A stretch of DNA of 64,000 bases. Origin: Lysobacter arenosi (GTDB taxonomy: Bacteria > Pseudomonadota > Gammaproteobacteria > Xanthomonadales > Xanthomonadaceae). The position numbers and the translations under genes are program-made. The stretch is from positions 2,418,001-2,482,000 of the forward strand of contig NZ_CP071517.1 in assembly GCF_016613475.2 (NCBI RefSeq). The letters are read 5' to 3'. The notes under the pieces were generated by a model. It did no database searches. It saw nothing but the letters and a program-made list of their open reading frames with translations, and was not told the origin of the DNA. Positions within the stretch are counted from its first letter, which is position 1; each line of letters opens with the position of its first letter. Shown here in pieces: positions 26,801-35,363 of the stretch.

Positions 26801-27914
26801 CTGGCTGGGCCACCCGCCCGCGCAGCGCGATGCGGAATTGTCCACCTCGCAGCGTGCCTTCCTGGGCCGGCTGGCTCGCCGCACGTGGGGATTCTTCGAA
26901 ACCTACGTGCGCGCCGAAGACCACTGGTTGCCCCCGGACAATGTGCAGGAACACCCAGCCCTCGTGGTGGCGCGGCGGACATCGCCGACCAACATCGGCT
27001 TGTCGCTGCTGGCCAACCTGTCCGCCTACGACCTGGGGTACCTGCAACCGGGTGGCGTGATTGAGCGCACGCGCCTGGTGTTCGCCACGCTGGAAACACT
27101 GCCGAGACACCGCGGGCACTTCTACAACTGGTACGACACCGAGACGCTGCAACCACTGCCGCCGCGTTACATCTCCACGGTCGACAGCGGCAACCTGGCG
27201 GGTCATCTGCTGACGTTGCGCCAGGGATTGCTTGCGCTGGTGGATGCACCCGTACTGGCGCCGTGCACGTTCGAGGGGATGGCCGACACGCTAGGCGTGA
27301 TGGAGGAAACCGTCCAGGCGTCTGGCCGTGACGATGCGCTGACCAGGGCGCTGGTGAATTTCCGCGCGACGCTGGATCGGGCGCGCGCGCAAGCTCCCAC
27401 AGTCGAAGACATCGACCGGTTGCTGGCCCAACTGGTGATACAAGCGGCCGAGATTGCCAGCGCGTGGCCGGCCCCAGGCGAGGACGTCCATGTCCCGGAC
27501 TGGCCCGGTCTGCTGGCCGAGGCCTGCCTGTCCGCGCACGCGGAATTGCGATTCTTCTTCCCCGACCTGCCTGCGCAAGACAACGTCACCCAGGCCGCAG
27601 TCGAAGGCGCCATACCCACGCTGCGCCAGTTGCAGGCAGGTCTTCCAGGATCGCCGGGCCAGGCTCACGCACGCGAACGCATCCATCAGCTCGAACGGTT
27701 GGCCCATGTCGCCGGCCAGTTCTCGCTGGTGGAGTACGAGTTCCTCTACGACCGATCGCGGCATCTGCTGTCCATCGGCTACAACCTGGACGAGCATCGC
27801 CTGGACGCAGGCTTCTACGACCTGCTGGCGTCGGAGGCGCGGCTATGCAGCTTCGTCGCGATCGCCCAGGGCCAGTTGCCACAGGAAACTGGTTCGCCCT
27901 GGGACGGCTGCTGA
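23802..27914 (+). CDS. Glucan synthase N-terminal open segment (GT84 and membrane region)
   Basis: This 1,370-residue segment holds the parts of the enzyme that polymerise glucose at the inner membrane. After a basic start (RRRVWRWRRAATKR), an N-terminal helical domain leads to membrane segments near residues 425-445 and 450-475. The glycosyltransferase 84 domain follows, with TLDTDTRLP (DxD near residue 643), FGEGSFVGKGIYDVDAFE and the RRYRWIRGDW acceptor motif near residue 788. More membrane segments lie at about 830-870 and 965-1005, and the glucoamylase-like domain begins near residue 1045 (GFFETYVRAEDHWLPPDN). The last eight residues before the stop at 27914 are out of frame. Start ATG 23802; ATG 23820 is possible. 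Confidence 0.75.
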   Translation: MPQIWRMFSRWLRLRRRVWRWRRAATKRTLQAEEPLRSQLFNAEQMELHGRALARAHRVRPRPGPERLLDRLEENEGLLDDACAMLTRMVQDNMRITPAGEWLLDNFYLVEEQVHTARRHLPKGYSRELPSLGNGYSAGLPRVYDLSLEAIAHGDGRIDAQTISRFVAAYQAITPLKLGELWAIPIMLRLALIDNLRRMAVRVMRDGLDNRLASEWANLLNTTAAENPKNVVLVVADMARSEPPLSGAFVSELTRGLQGRGAVFSMPMTWLDQWAADSGHSIEELVHLESQQQAADQVSISNSIGSLRFLANMDWREFVENMSVVERSLREDPAGTYGRMDFSTRDSYRHVVEKVARLGGISEQEVADIVLQLAQGEADATTITDSKAHVGYYLIDDGVAQTRVAVGEAAKARRPVRLPPRRTTLPVYLLPIAIITGLFTWGLLAQADGIARHGVPTWLLGLLAVVAFSEMGIGLVNWAATVLVPPRLLPRMDFSKGIPAESRTLVVVPSMLGSVEGVDGLVEGLEVRFLANRDSHLHFGLLTDFLDADQQTLPADADLLARAARQIELLNHRYAPESGDRFFLFHRPRQWNPREGRWMGYERKRGKLAALNRLLRGSGDEDFLLVTGATDILGNVRYVITLDTDTRLPRDAAREFVGTLSHPLNRARFDPRKRRVVHGYGILQPSVGTSLSGRRSTRYARMFGSEPGIDPYTRTVSDVYQDLFGEGSFVGKGIYDVDAFEAALADRFPDNRILSHDLLEGCYARAGLVSDVRLYEDYPSRYAADVKRRYRWIRGDWQLLPWLLPWVPRARGGYERNPLSWLSRGKLLDNLRRSLVPVAAATLLLTGWLYSSNPLEWTGWLLCLWLLPVLLPALRDAFVVPVDMPLEAHLLRIATSTLRQLQRAAVNLTCLPYEAFLNLGAIARTLWRLLISRRNLLQWNPSSEVERSLGSGMVAELRGMAIAPLFAVTAAVLLAVIQPASLWVAAPVLALWLLSPVVMAWLGHPPAQRDAELSTSQRAFLGRLARRTWGFFETYVRAEDHWLPPDNVQEHPALVVARRTSPTNIGLSLLANLSAYDLGYLQPGGVIERTRLVFATLETLPRHRGHFYNWYDTETLQPLPPRYISTVDSGNLAGHLLTLRQGLLALVDAPVLAPCTFEGMADTLGVMEETVQASGRDDALTRALVNFRATLDRARAQAPTVEDIDRLLAQLVIQAAEIASAWPAPGEDVHVPDWPGLLAEACLSAHAELRFFFPDLPAQDNVTQAAVEGAIPTLRQLQAGLPGSPGQAHARERIHQLERLAHVAGQFSLVEYEFLYDRSRHLLSIGYNLDEHRLDAGFYDLLASEARLCSFVAIAQGQLPQETGSPWDGC

Positions 27915-30900
27915 CCGAGGTCAATGGCGATGCCACGCTGCTGTCGTGGAGCGGCTCGATGTTCGAGTACCTCATGCCGCAGCTGGTGATGCCAAGCTAC
28001 CGCGACACGCTGATCGACCAGACCTCGCGTCATGCCGTCGACGCGCAGATCACGCACGGCGAACAGCGCGCAGTGCCCTGGGGCGTGTCCGAGTCCGGCT
28101 ACAACACCGTCGATGCACGCATGAACTACCAGTACCGTGCGTTCGGCGTGCCCGGGCTCGGGCTCAAGCGCGGCCTGGGCCAGGACCTGGTGATTGCGCC
28201 CTACGCCAGCATGATGGCGCTGATGGTCGCGCCCGAAGCGGCATGCCAGAACCTGCAGCGGTTGACGGCGCAGGGATTCGGCGGCCATTTCGGTCTGTAC
28301 GAAGCCATCGACTACACGCCGTCACGCGTACCGCACGGCCAGGAGTACGTGGTGGTGCGTTCGTTCATGGCCCACCACCAGGGCATGGGGTTGCTGTCGC
28401 TGGATTACCTGCTGCGCGACCAGCCGATGCAACAGCGCTTCGTCGCCGATGCCGAGTTCCAGGGCCACGTTGCTGCTGTTGCAGGAGCGCATTCCGCACA
28501 CCGGCGTATTCCACCCGCACGAGGCCGAGACGGTTGGCGGCGGGCGCGCCACGTCCGGCGAGGCGGAAACCCAGCTGCGTGTATTTCGCAATGCCAGTAC
28601 GGCGCGGCCGGCTGTGCAACTGCTTTCCAACGGCCGCTACCACGGCCTGCTCACCAGCGCGGGCGGCGGCTACAGCCGACAGCGGGACATGGCGGTCACT
28701 CGTTGGCGCGAGGACGGCACGCGCGACCATTGGGGCAACTTCTGCTACCTGCGGGATGTCGAAAGCGGCGAGTTCTGGTCCACCTCGATGCAGCCGACCG
28801 GCGTCGCGGTGGAACAGTACGAGGCCATCTTCTCCGATGCGAAGGCGGAGTTCCGCGGGCGCAAGCGTGGCTATGAGAGCCATCTGGAAATCGCCATCTC
28901 GGCCGAGGACGACATCGAGCTGCGCCGCCTGCGCCTGACCAACCGCAGCAGGCGCACGCGCACGATAGAGATCACCACCTATGCCGAGGTCGTCCTGGCG
29001 CCGGCGATTGCCGACGAGCTGCACCCGGCCTTCAGCAACCTGTTCGTGCAATCGCAGATCGTCCGGCAGAAGCAAGCACTGCTGTGCACGCGCCGGGCGC
29101 GAGCCCACGATGAGGTACCGCCGTGGATGTTCCACCTGGTCGCCGTGCATGACGCCGACATCAGCGCCATCTCGTACGAAACCGATCGGGCGCGGTTCCT
29201 CGGTCGTGGCAATACGCCCCGTACTCCACGCGCGCTCGCAACCGATGATGCGCTTTCGGACACCGACGGGTCGGTGCTGGATCCCATCGTGGCCATTCGC
29301 TGCCGGATCGAACTGGCTCCGGAACAGACCGCGATGATCGACATGGTTTACGGCGTCGGTATCGACCGTGAGGCCTGCGAGCAACTGATCGACAAGTACC
29401 GCGACCGCCGCCTGGCCGATCGCGTGTTCGACCTGGGCTGGACCCATAGCCAGGTGGTCAGGCGCCAGATCAACGCGTCCCAGGCCGATGCGCAGCTCTA
29501 CGAGCGCCTCGCCGGGTTGATCGTCTATGCCCACCCGTTGCTGCGCGCGGACGCTGACGTGCTGCTGCAGAACCAGCGCGGCCAATCCGGCCTGTGGGGC
29601 CATGCCATCTCCGGTGACCTGCCCATCGTGCTGCTGCAGATCGCCGATTCCGACAACATCGAGTTGGTCAGGCAGATGGTGCAGGCACACGCATACTGGC
29701 GGCTCAAGGGTCTGCGCGCGGACCTGGTGATCTGGAACGAGAGCCAGGCGGGCTATCGGCAGCAATTGCAGGATCTGATCCTGGGGATGGTCTCGGCCGA
29801 TCCGGAAGCCAATGTGCTGGACCGCCCCGGCGGCATCTTTGTACGCCCGGCCCACCAGATGTCGCAGGAGGATCGCGTTCTGCTGCAGTCGGTGGCGCGG
29901 GTGATCATCAGCGACCAGAAGGGAACGCTTGCCGCGCAGATCGGCCGCCACGTGCCACCCGAGCGATCGATCCCTGCGCTGCTCACCGAAGGCCTGTCCG
30001 AAACGCGGCCCGAGCTGCAGCCCCTGGACGCATCGACCGGGCTGCCGCCGGCATCGGACACCCGCGAGGCGGACGACGCCTCGCCCTTCGACGCGGTCGC
30101 CAACGAGTTGATCTACGACAACGGCACAGGCGCCTTCTCCGCCGACGGTCGCGAGTACGTGATCGTCTCCCGCGAAGGCGCGCCAACACCGGCACCGTGG
30201 TCGAACGTGATGGCCAACGAGAAGCTGGGTACCGTCGTCAGCGAAAGCACGCCGGGCTATACCTGGTTCGAGAATGCGCACGAGTTCCGCCTGACTCCCT
30301 GGCACAACGATCCGGTGGCCGACACTGGCGGAGAGGCGTTCTATCTGCGAGACGAGGAGACCGGCCAGGTCTGGTCGCCGATGCCGTTGCCGCGGCGCGG
30401 ACGAGGGGCCTACCGCACCCGCCACGGATTCGGCTATAGCGTCTACGAGCACATCGAGGACGGGATCGCCAGCGAGCTGTGGGTGTATGTGGACGTCGAG
30501 GAGGCGGTGAAGTTCTCGGTCCTGAAGCTTCGCAACCTGTCCGGCCGTTCGCGCAGGCTGGCGGCGGTCGGCTATGTGGAATGGGTGCTGGGCGACTTGC
30601 GGTCCAGGTCGCAGATGCACATTGTCAGCGAATTGCACGCCGGCAGCGGTCTGCTGACGGCACGCAACCCCTACAACACCGAGTTCAGCGGACGCGTCGC
30701 ATTCTTCGACACCGACGCGACCGGGTGCAGCTACACGGCCGACCGCACCGAGTTCCTGGGCCGCAATGGAAGCCTGCAGGACCCCGCGGCATTGCGGCGT
30801 GAGCGCCTCTCCGGCCGATTGGGCGTAGGCCTGGATCCGTGCGCCGCCATACAGGTCCCACTGGCCATGGCCGAGGGCGAGCAACTGGAGACTGTGTTCC

Positions 30901-32529
30901 GTCTTGGCATCGGCAAGGATTACGGTGAAGCCTTGCAGATCGCCGAGAAGGTGCGGGGCGTACAACGGGCGCACGACGCGCTCGATGCCCTGCGCATCCA
31001 CTGGCGCCGCCTGCTGTCGACCGTCCAGGTCAGTACGCCCGACGCCAGCGTCGACGCACTGGCCAATGGCTGGCTGCTGTACCAGACGCTGGCCTGCCGC
31101 TATGTCGCACGCAGCGGCTATTACCAGTCCGGCGGCGCGTTCGGTTTCCGCGACCAGCTGCAGGACACCATGGCGACCGTGCATGCCAACCCCGCGCTGA
31201 CGCGCGAACACCTGCTGCTGTGCGCTGCACACCAGTTCCCGCAGGGCGACGTGCTGCACTGGTGGCATCCACCGCAGGGACGCGGCGTGCGCACTCGCTG
31301 CTCTGATGACTACCTCTGGCTGCCACTGGCCGCCTGCCGCTATCTGCAGGTCACTGGCGACGCCAGCGTGCTGGACGAGCGGGTGCGCTTCATCGACGGA
31401 CGCCCGGTGAATCCCGACGAGGAATCCTATTACGACATGCCGGTGGCCTCGAACCTGCAGCAATCGTTCTACGATCACTGCGTCCTCGCACTGCGGCGTG
31501 GCTGCAGCCTGATCGGCGAGCGCGGCCTGCCGCTGATCGGAACCGGTGACTGGAACGATGGCATGAACCGCGTCGGCGAGGCCGGACATGGCGAAAGCGT
31601 GTGGCTGGGGTTCTTCCTCTTCGATGGGCTGCAGCGCTTCGCTGACGTCGCCAGTGGCCGTGGCGACGAGTCCTTCGCGGGTTATTGCCGCGAGCAGGCG
31701 CAGCAATTGCGCGCAAACCTGGAGGCCCACGCCTGGGACGGCCAGTGGTACCGCCGCGCCTGGTTCGACGATGGCACGCCCCTGGGTTCCACCGAAAGCG
31801 ACGAATGCAGGATCGACTCGATCTCGCAAAGCTGGTCGGTGTTGTCGGGTGCCGCCGATCCTGCACGCGCACGCCAGGCCATGGCTTCGCTGGACGGCAA
31901 CCTGGTGCGGCGCGACGCTGGACTGATCCAGCTGCTCGATCCTCCGTTCGACAAGACCGCGAAGGACCCGGGTTATATCCGCGGCTACGTGCCCGGTGTC
32001 CGCGAGAACGGCGGACAGTACACGCACGCCGCGGTGTGGGCGGCGATGGCTTTCGCCCATCAGGGCGACGCGGCCCGAGCGTGGGAACTTGCGCACATGA
32101 TCAACCCCATCCACCACGCACGCGACGCTGAAGAAGCGGCCCGGTACAAGGTGGAACCGTATGTTCTGGCTGCCGACGTGTATGCAGTTCCACCGCACGT
32201 CGGCCGCGGCGGGTGGACCCTGGTACACCGGTTCGGCGGGATGGATGTACCGGCTGTTGACCGAGTCACTACTGGGCCTGCATCGGACCGGCAACGTGAT
32301 GACACTGCGGCCATGTGTGCCGGCCCACTGGCCGGGATATCAGCTGCAGTACCGTTTCGGGACGACCCTCTACCTGATCGATGTGAAGCAACGCGACGGC
32401 GGCACCGCGGGCTTGGTACTGGATGGCGTGGAACTGGATGGCATGGAACAGGAAGGCCTCCAGTTTCCACTGGTGGACGACGGCAGCGTCCACCGTGTCG
32501 AAGCCTGGTGGCCGCGGGCCATGCCATGA
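23802..32529 (+). pseudogene. ndvB: Cyclic beta-1,2-glucan synthase, interrupted by three frameshifts
   Basis: The whole locus would encode a protein of about 2,900 residues, the size of NdvB/ChvB, which makes and cyclises periplasmic beta-1,2-glucan. Coding continuity is broken three times by single bases. First, near 27885-27889 one base is missing (QLPQE / NWFALGRLLTEV). Second, at 28464-28470 there is one extra G (ADAEFQ / ATLLLLQERIP). Third, at 32218-32220 there is one extra C (GRGGWT / WYTGSAGWMY). Family sequence is well kept on both sides of each break, including the final DGSVHRVEAWWPRAMP end. Either the gene is a very young pseudogene or the assembly has indel errors in short homopolymers. 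Osmoregulated glucans affect motility, surface and virulence in relatives. Confidence 0.85.
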
Positions 32530-32783
32530 GCACGCGGGCGCAACTGGATGTGCGTCTCGACGAGCTCGCGCTCATGCTCCCGCCGTGGCTCGCGCGGCTT
32601 CGTCATGAAGAACAGTTCTGGCCGCAGTTCAATGCGTTGGCGCAGCAGATACTGGACCAGGCCGAAGCGGACGATCAGTCGCATGTGCTGCAGCGCCTGG
32701 ACGCAATGCTGACGGAACACCAGGCAATGGTGATGAGGCATCAAAGCGGCAGCCAAATTCTATCCATGACGCCTTGCCCCTGA
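28449..32783 (+). CDS. Glucan synthase C-terminal open segment (GH94 phosphorylase region)
   Basis: This open segment carries two glycosyl-hydrolase 94-type modules that set glucan chain length by phosphorolysis. Recognisable stretches are LLSNGRYHGLLTSAGGGYS, RDHWGNFCYLRDVESGE, FENAHEFRLTPWHNDPV, FGFRDQLQDTMATVHANP, LHWWHPPQGRGVRTRCSDD and the catalytic-Asp block GTGDWNDGMNRVGEAGHGE. From about 32221 the reading frame is wrong; the true end is in the next frame at 32529. The frame here happens to be the same as the small coupled ORF at 32526, so it reads on to 32783. Residues 1-5 of this segment are artefactual, because the gene enters this frame near 28468. Confidence 0.7.
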   Translation: MPSSRATLLLLQERIPHTGVFHPHEAETVGGGRATSGEAETQLRVFRNASTARPAVQLLSNGRYHGLLTSAGGGYSRQRDMAVTRWREDGTRDHWGNFCYLRDVESGEFWSTSMQPTGVAVEQYEAIFSDAKAEFRGRKRGYESHLEIAISAEDDIELRRLRLTNRSRRTRTIEITTYAEVVLAPAIADELHPAFSNLFVQSQIVRQKQALLCTRRARAHDEVPPWMFHLVAVHDADISAISYETDRARFLGRGNTPRTPRALATDDALSDTDGSVLDPIVAIRCRIELAPEQTAMIDMVYGVGIDREACEQLIDKYRDRRLADRVFDLGWTHSQVVRRQINASQADAQLYERLAGLIVYAHPLLRADADVLLQNQRGQSGLWGHAISGDLPIVLLQIADSDNIELVRQMVQAHAYWRLKGLRADLVIWNESQAGYRQQLQDLILGMVSADPEANVLDRPGGIFVRPAHQMSQEDRVLLQSVARVIISDQKGTLAAQIGRHVPPERSIPALLTEGLSETRPELQPLDASTGLPPASDTREADDASPFDAVANELIYDNGTGAFSADGREYVIVSREGAPTPAPWSNVMANEKLGTVVSESTPGYTWFENAHEFRLTPWHNDPVADTGGEAFYLRDEETGQVWSPMPLPRRGRGAYRTRHGFGYSVYEHIEDGIASELWVYVDVEEAVKFSVLKLRNLSGRSRRLAAVGYVEWVLGDLRSRSQMHIVSELHAGSGLLTARNPYNTEFSGRVAFFDTDATGCSYTADRTEFLGRNGSLQDPAALRRERLSGRLGVGLDPCAAIQVPLAMAEGEQLETVFRLGIGKDYGEALQIAEKVRGVQRAHDALDALRIHWRRLLSTVQVSTPDASVDALANGWLLYQTLACRYVARSGYYQSGGAFGFRDQLQDTMATVHANPALTREHLLLCAAHQFPQGDVLHWWHPPQGRGVRTRCSDDYLWLPLAACRYLQVTGDASVLDERVRFIDGRPVNPDEESYYDMPVASNLQQSFYDHCVLALRRGCSLIGERGLPLIGTGDWNDGMNRVGEAGHGESVWLGFFLFDGLQRFADVASGRGDESFAGYCREQAQQLRANLEAHAWDGQWYRRAWFDDGTPLGSTESDECRIDSISQSWSVLSGAADPARARQAMASLDGNLVRRDAGLIQLLDPPFDKTAKDPGYIRGYVPGVRENGGQYTHAAVWAAMAFAHQGDAARAWELAHMINPIHHARDAEEAARYKVEPYVLAADVYAVPPHVGRGGWTLVHRFGGMDVPAVDRVTTGPASDRQRDDTAAMCAGPLAGISAAVPFRDDPLPDRCEATRRRHRGLGTGWRGTGWHGTGRPPVSTGGRRQRPPCRSLVAAGHAMSTRAQLDVRLDELALMLPPWLARLRHEEQFWPQFNALAQQILDQAEADDQSHVLQRLDAMLTEHQAMVMRHQSGSQILSMTPCP
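32526..32783 (+). CDS. Small coupled protein downstream of glucan synthase
   Basis: An 85-residue ORF whose ATG overlaps the glucan synthase stop (ATGA), the usual sign of translational coupling. The sequence is Leu-, Gln- and His-rich and predicted helical (LDELALMLPPWLARLRHEEQFWPQFNALAQQIL split), with no signal peptide or known motif. I do not recognise a family. The 3' end overlaps the convergent epimerase gene by 24 nt. A helper of the glucan synthase is the simplest guess from context. Confidence 0.5.
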   Translation: MSTRAQLDVRLDELALMLPPWLARLRHEEQFWPQFNALAQQILDQAEADDQSHVLQRLDAMLTEHQAMVMRHQSGSQILSMTPCP

Positions 32784-33698
32784 CGGCGCCTGGATTTTCC
32801 ATGCGAGCGGCCTTGGTGAGAATCCAAGCAACTCCTTGGCGCGCTTGTTCGACGCCCCGGTCAAACTGGTGTGGTAGTAGACCCCTTCCTCACCTGCAAA
32901 CTCGAGGGCATCTTTGACACTTACCCGCATTGGCAGGGGCGCATCGATCCAACGGGCGAATGCCGGCAGCCATTCAGACGCGGGCAGCGGGTCGTCATCC
33001 ACGATGTTGTACACGCCCGGTTGCGCAGTCAGCGACGCGACTGTCGCGGCCACTGCGTCGTCGATGTGGACAAACGACCACACGGCACCGCCATCACCAA
33101 TGATCTTCACCTCGCCATTCCGTACCTGCGCGGCTACGGCGCCATCCGGTCGGTACCACGTTCCCGGCCCGTAGAAGAATCCGTAGCGCAGCACGACGCC
33201 ATCGATCGATGGGCTACCCAGGACGTCGTCCTCATAGGCCCCGAGAACGCGGGCACTCTCACCCACTTCGCCGGGCGCGTCGTACCGCATCCTCGAACTT
33301 TCGTCGGCAAGGTGCCCCTTCGGTGCGTCCAGGTAGAAGCCGCGAGACTGGACCACGTAGCGGCCGACACCGACATCGCGCGACGCTGCAAGTAGATTGG
33401 CACCCCCTTCACGATGGAGACGGGTGTCATCAGGCATCGACCTGATGATGTCGGCGGGGTTGGCTGGGAGCCAGGTCAACTGATCGATGACCACGTCCGG
33501 CTGCGCGACATCAATGGCGATGCGCACTGCCGCGGAATCGAACGCATCGGCGGTGGTTACCTTGGCGCCAAGCTCGCGCAAGCGATCGACTCCGGCGCCC
33601 GCGCGCGTCATTCCGACCACGTCGTGGCCCAGCGCAACGAGCACCCTTACCAGTGGCAAGCCCAGGGCTCCAGTGGCGCCGGCGACGAATATCCTCAT
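32760..33698 (-). CDS. NAD-dependent epimerase/dehydratase family protein
   Basis: A 312-residue short-chain dehydrogenase-like protein. The Rossmann GATGALG motif is at residues 7-13 (MRIFVAGATGALGLPLVRVL), an ADAFD-type second beta-alpha unit follows, and the extended-SDR YGFFYGPGTWY region is visible near residue 175. The classical YxxxK is not obvious, so the protein may be an atypical SDR with NmrA-like or reductase function. ATG 33698 begins one base after the aldehyde dehydrogenase stop, with AGAGG as ribosome-binding sequence, so the two genes are a tight operon. The substrate is unknown. Confidence 0.78.
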   Translation of the reverse strand: MRIFVAGATGALGLPLVRVLVALGHDVVGMTRAGAGVDRLRELGAKVTTADAFDSAAVRIAIDVAQPDVVIDQLTWLPANPADIIRSMPDDTRLHREGGANLLAASRDVGVGRYVVQSRGFYLDAPKGHLADESSRMRYDAPGEVGESARVLGAYEDDVLGSPSIDGVVLRYGFFYGPGTWYRPDGAVAAQVRNGEVKIIGDGGAVWSFVHIDDAVAATVASLTAQPGVYNIVDDDPLPASEWLPAFARWIDAPLPMRVSVKDALEFAGEEGVYYHTSLTGASNKRAKELLGFSPRPLAWKIQAPSGARRHG

Positions 33699-33699
33699 C

Positions 33700-35211
33700 T
33701 CACTGCACCTCTTCGTTCGACGGAAACTGCCCGGGATTGAGGGCGATGTGCTTGTACTCAAGGAAATCATCCAGCGCTGCCATTCCGTTGAGCCGACCAC
33801 GCCCGGACTGCTTGAAGCCGCCTTCCTCGAACTCGTCGTGGACCACAGCCCAGTCGTTGATCCAGACCGTACCGACATCCAGCTCGCCAGCCACTCGCAG
33901 TGACCGGCTGACATCGCGTGTCCATACGCTCGCGGCCAGGCCGTACTCGCTATCGTTGGCAAGTGCGATCGCCTCAGGTTCGGTGTCGAAGACCTGCAAC
34001 GTCAGAACCGGGCCGAAGGTCTCCGTCTGGACAATGTCCATCGACGGGTCGTTGATCTCGAGCAGCGCCGGCCTGTAGAACGCGCCAAGGGCCAATGCCC
34101 CTTCCACCACCGGACCACCGCGCACGAGGACCCTTGCGCCAGCCGTGATCGCGGCCTGCACGGCCAGATCGACGCGCTCCACATTGCCCTTGTCGATCAG
34201 TGGACCCATGTCGCTGGCGGGGTCAGCGGCGGGCCCGACTCTCACCGCCGCCAGCCTTTCCGCCAGCTTGGCGCGCAGACGGTCTGCGACCGCGCGCTGC
34301 ACCAGCACGCGGGATCCGGACATGCAGAACTGGCCGGAAAAGACAGTCAGGGCCTTCTCCAGTTTCGGAAGGGCGACGTCCAGGTCGGCGTCATCGAAGA
34401 TCAGCATCGGTGTCTTGCCTCCCAGTTCGAGGCCGAACCGCTTCAAGTGGACAGCGCCCGCGGCGGAAATGGCGCGACCTGTCGCGGTGCTGCCGGTGAA
34501 GCTGATCACCGGCACGTCGGGTGATGCCACCAGATACCTGGAACCTTCCGCGCCAGATTCGGTGAACAGGTTGATGACCCCACGCGGCAGTGAAGGCGCC
34601 TGACTCATGATCCTGGCAGTCAAGGAAGCGACCTGGGCAGTCTGGCCAGGCATCTTGATGACAGTGGTCGCACCGGCAGCCAAGGCCGGTGCCAGCGACC
34701 GCACCATGAGGATCACGGGCGAGTTCCAAGGCACGATGATGCCGGCGACGCCCGCGGGCTGGCGCAACACCATCGAAACGGAACCCGCTTTTGGCTCCAT
34801 GGCCCGGCCATGGTCGGTAAGGGCCAGTGCAGCGTAGTAGCGCAGCTTCGACGGCGCCATCGAGACCTCGAACGTTGCCTCGGCGCGCACTTTTCCGTTC
34901 TCCGTCATCAGCGCCTCCACCAGGTCTTCGGCATTGCGCTCGAATGCATCCGCGAGCTCATTGAGCACGCGCGAGCGCAGTCGCCGGTCCTTCTTCCATG
35001 GCGACTCCCTGAAGGCGCGCTTCGCCGCTGCAATGGCCAGGCTGGCTTCTTCGATGCCGCCATCGGCGTACTCGCCGATGGCCTCATACGTGGCCGGATT
35101 GATCGAGCGCTTGCGGGTGTGCGAATCACGCCACTCGCCGTCGATCCAGTGCATCGCAGTATCGTTGCCGGCGGACGTGGGGGTGCGAACGTTCATGTTG
35201 CGGAAGCTCAT
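33700..35211 (-). CDS. Aldehyde dehydrogenase (NAD(P)-dependent)
   Basis: A 503-residue aldehyde dehydrogenase. Key residues are present: PWNSP near 161, Lys186 (TTVIKMPG), the FTGSTATGR cofactor loop, Glu262 (LELGGKTP) and catalytic Cys296 (SGQFCMSGSR), plus QTETFGPVLTL towards the end. Length is normal. Such enzymes oxidise betaine aldehyde, semialdehydes or aromatic aldehydes; specificity cannot be read here. Start ATG 35211 or ATG 35196. It is the first gene of a two-gene operon with the SDR gene and is divergent from the LytS-type kinase across about 150 bp. Confidence 0.9.
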   Translation of the reverse strand: MSFRNMNVRTPTSAGNDTAMHWIDGEWRDSHTRKRSINPATYEAIGEYADGGIEEASLAIAAAKRAFRESPWKKDRRLRSRVLNELADAFERNAEDLVEALMTENGKVRAEATFEVSMAPSKLRYYAALALTDHGRAMEPKAGSVSMVLRQPAGVAGIIVPWNSPVILMVRSLAPALAAGATTVIKMPGQTAQVASLTARIMSQAPSLPRGVINLFTESGAEGSRYLVASPDVPVISFTGSTATGRAISAAGAVHLKRFGLELGGKTPMLIFDDADLDVALPKLEKALTVFSGQFCMSGSRVLVQRAVADRLRAKLAERLAAVRVGPAADPASDMGPLIDKGNVERVDLAVQAAITAGARVLVRGGPVVEGALALGAFYRPALLEINDPSMDIVQTETFGPVLTLQVFDTEPEAIALANDSEYGLAASVWTRDVSRSLRVAGELDVGTVWINDWAVVHDEFEEGGFKQSGRGRLNGMAALDDFLEYKHIALNPGQFPSNEEVQ

Positions 35212-35363
35212 GGGGGATGGTGGCGCCATGCTATGCGGCGGCCGGATCCGCCCAGGGGGCCAATTCCCGCAATCTTCGGAGTCCGCCGGTGGGCAGCCTC
35301 CACTTACCCCACTGCGGCCCCCATTCGTCACTCCCCCGTGTCTCAGAAACCCTCAACCAAAGG

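Noticed and set aside
27880..27895. Programmed ribosomal frameshift in the glucan synthase
   Set aside because: No slippery X-XXY-YYZ heptamer or downstream pseudoknot was apparent, and three separate shifts would be needed.
28365..32294. A 1,309-codon open frame on the minus strand opposite the glucan synthase
   Set aside because: It is the mirror of a strongly coding, GC-biased plus-strand gene; its translation is rich in Arg, Gln, His and Val with no domain features. GC-rich codon bias keeps antisense frames open.
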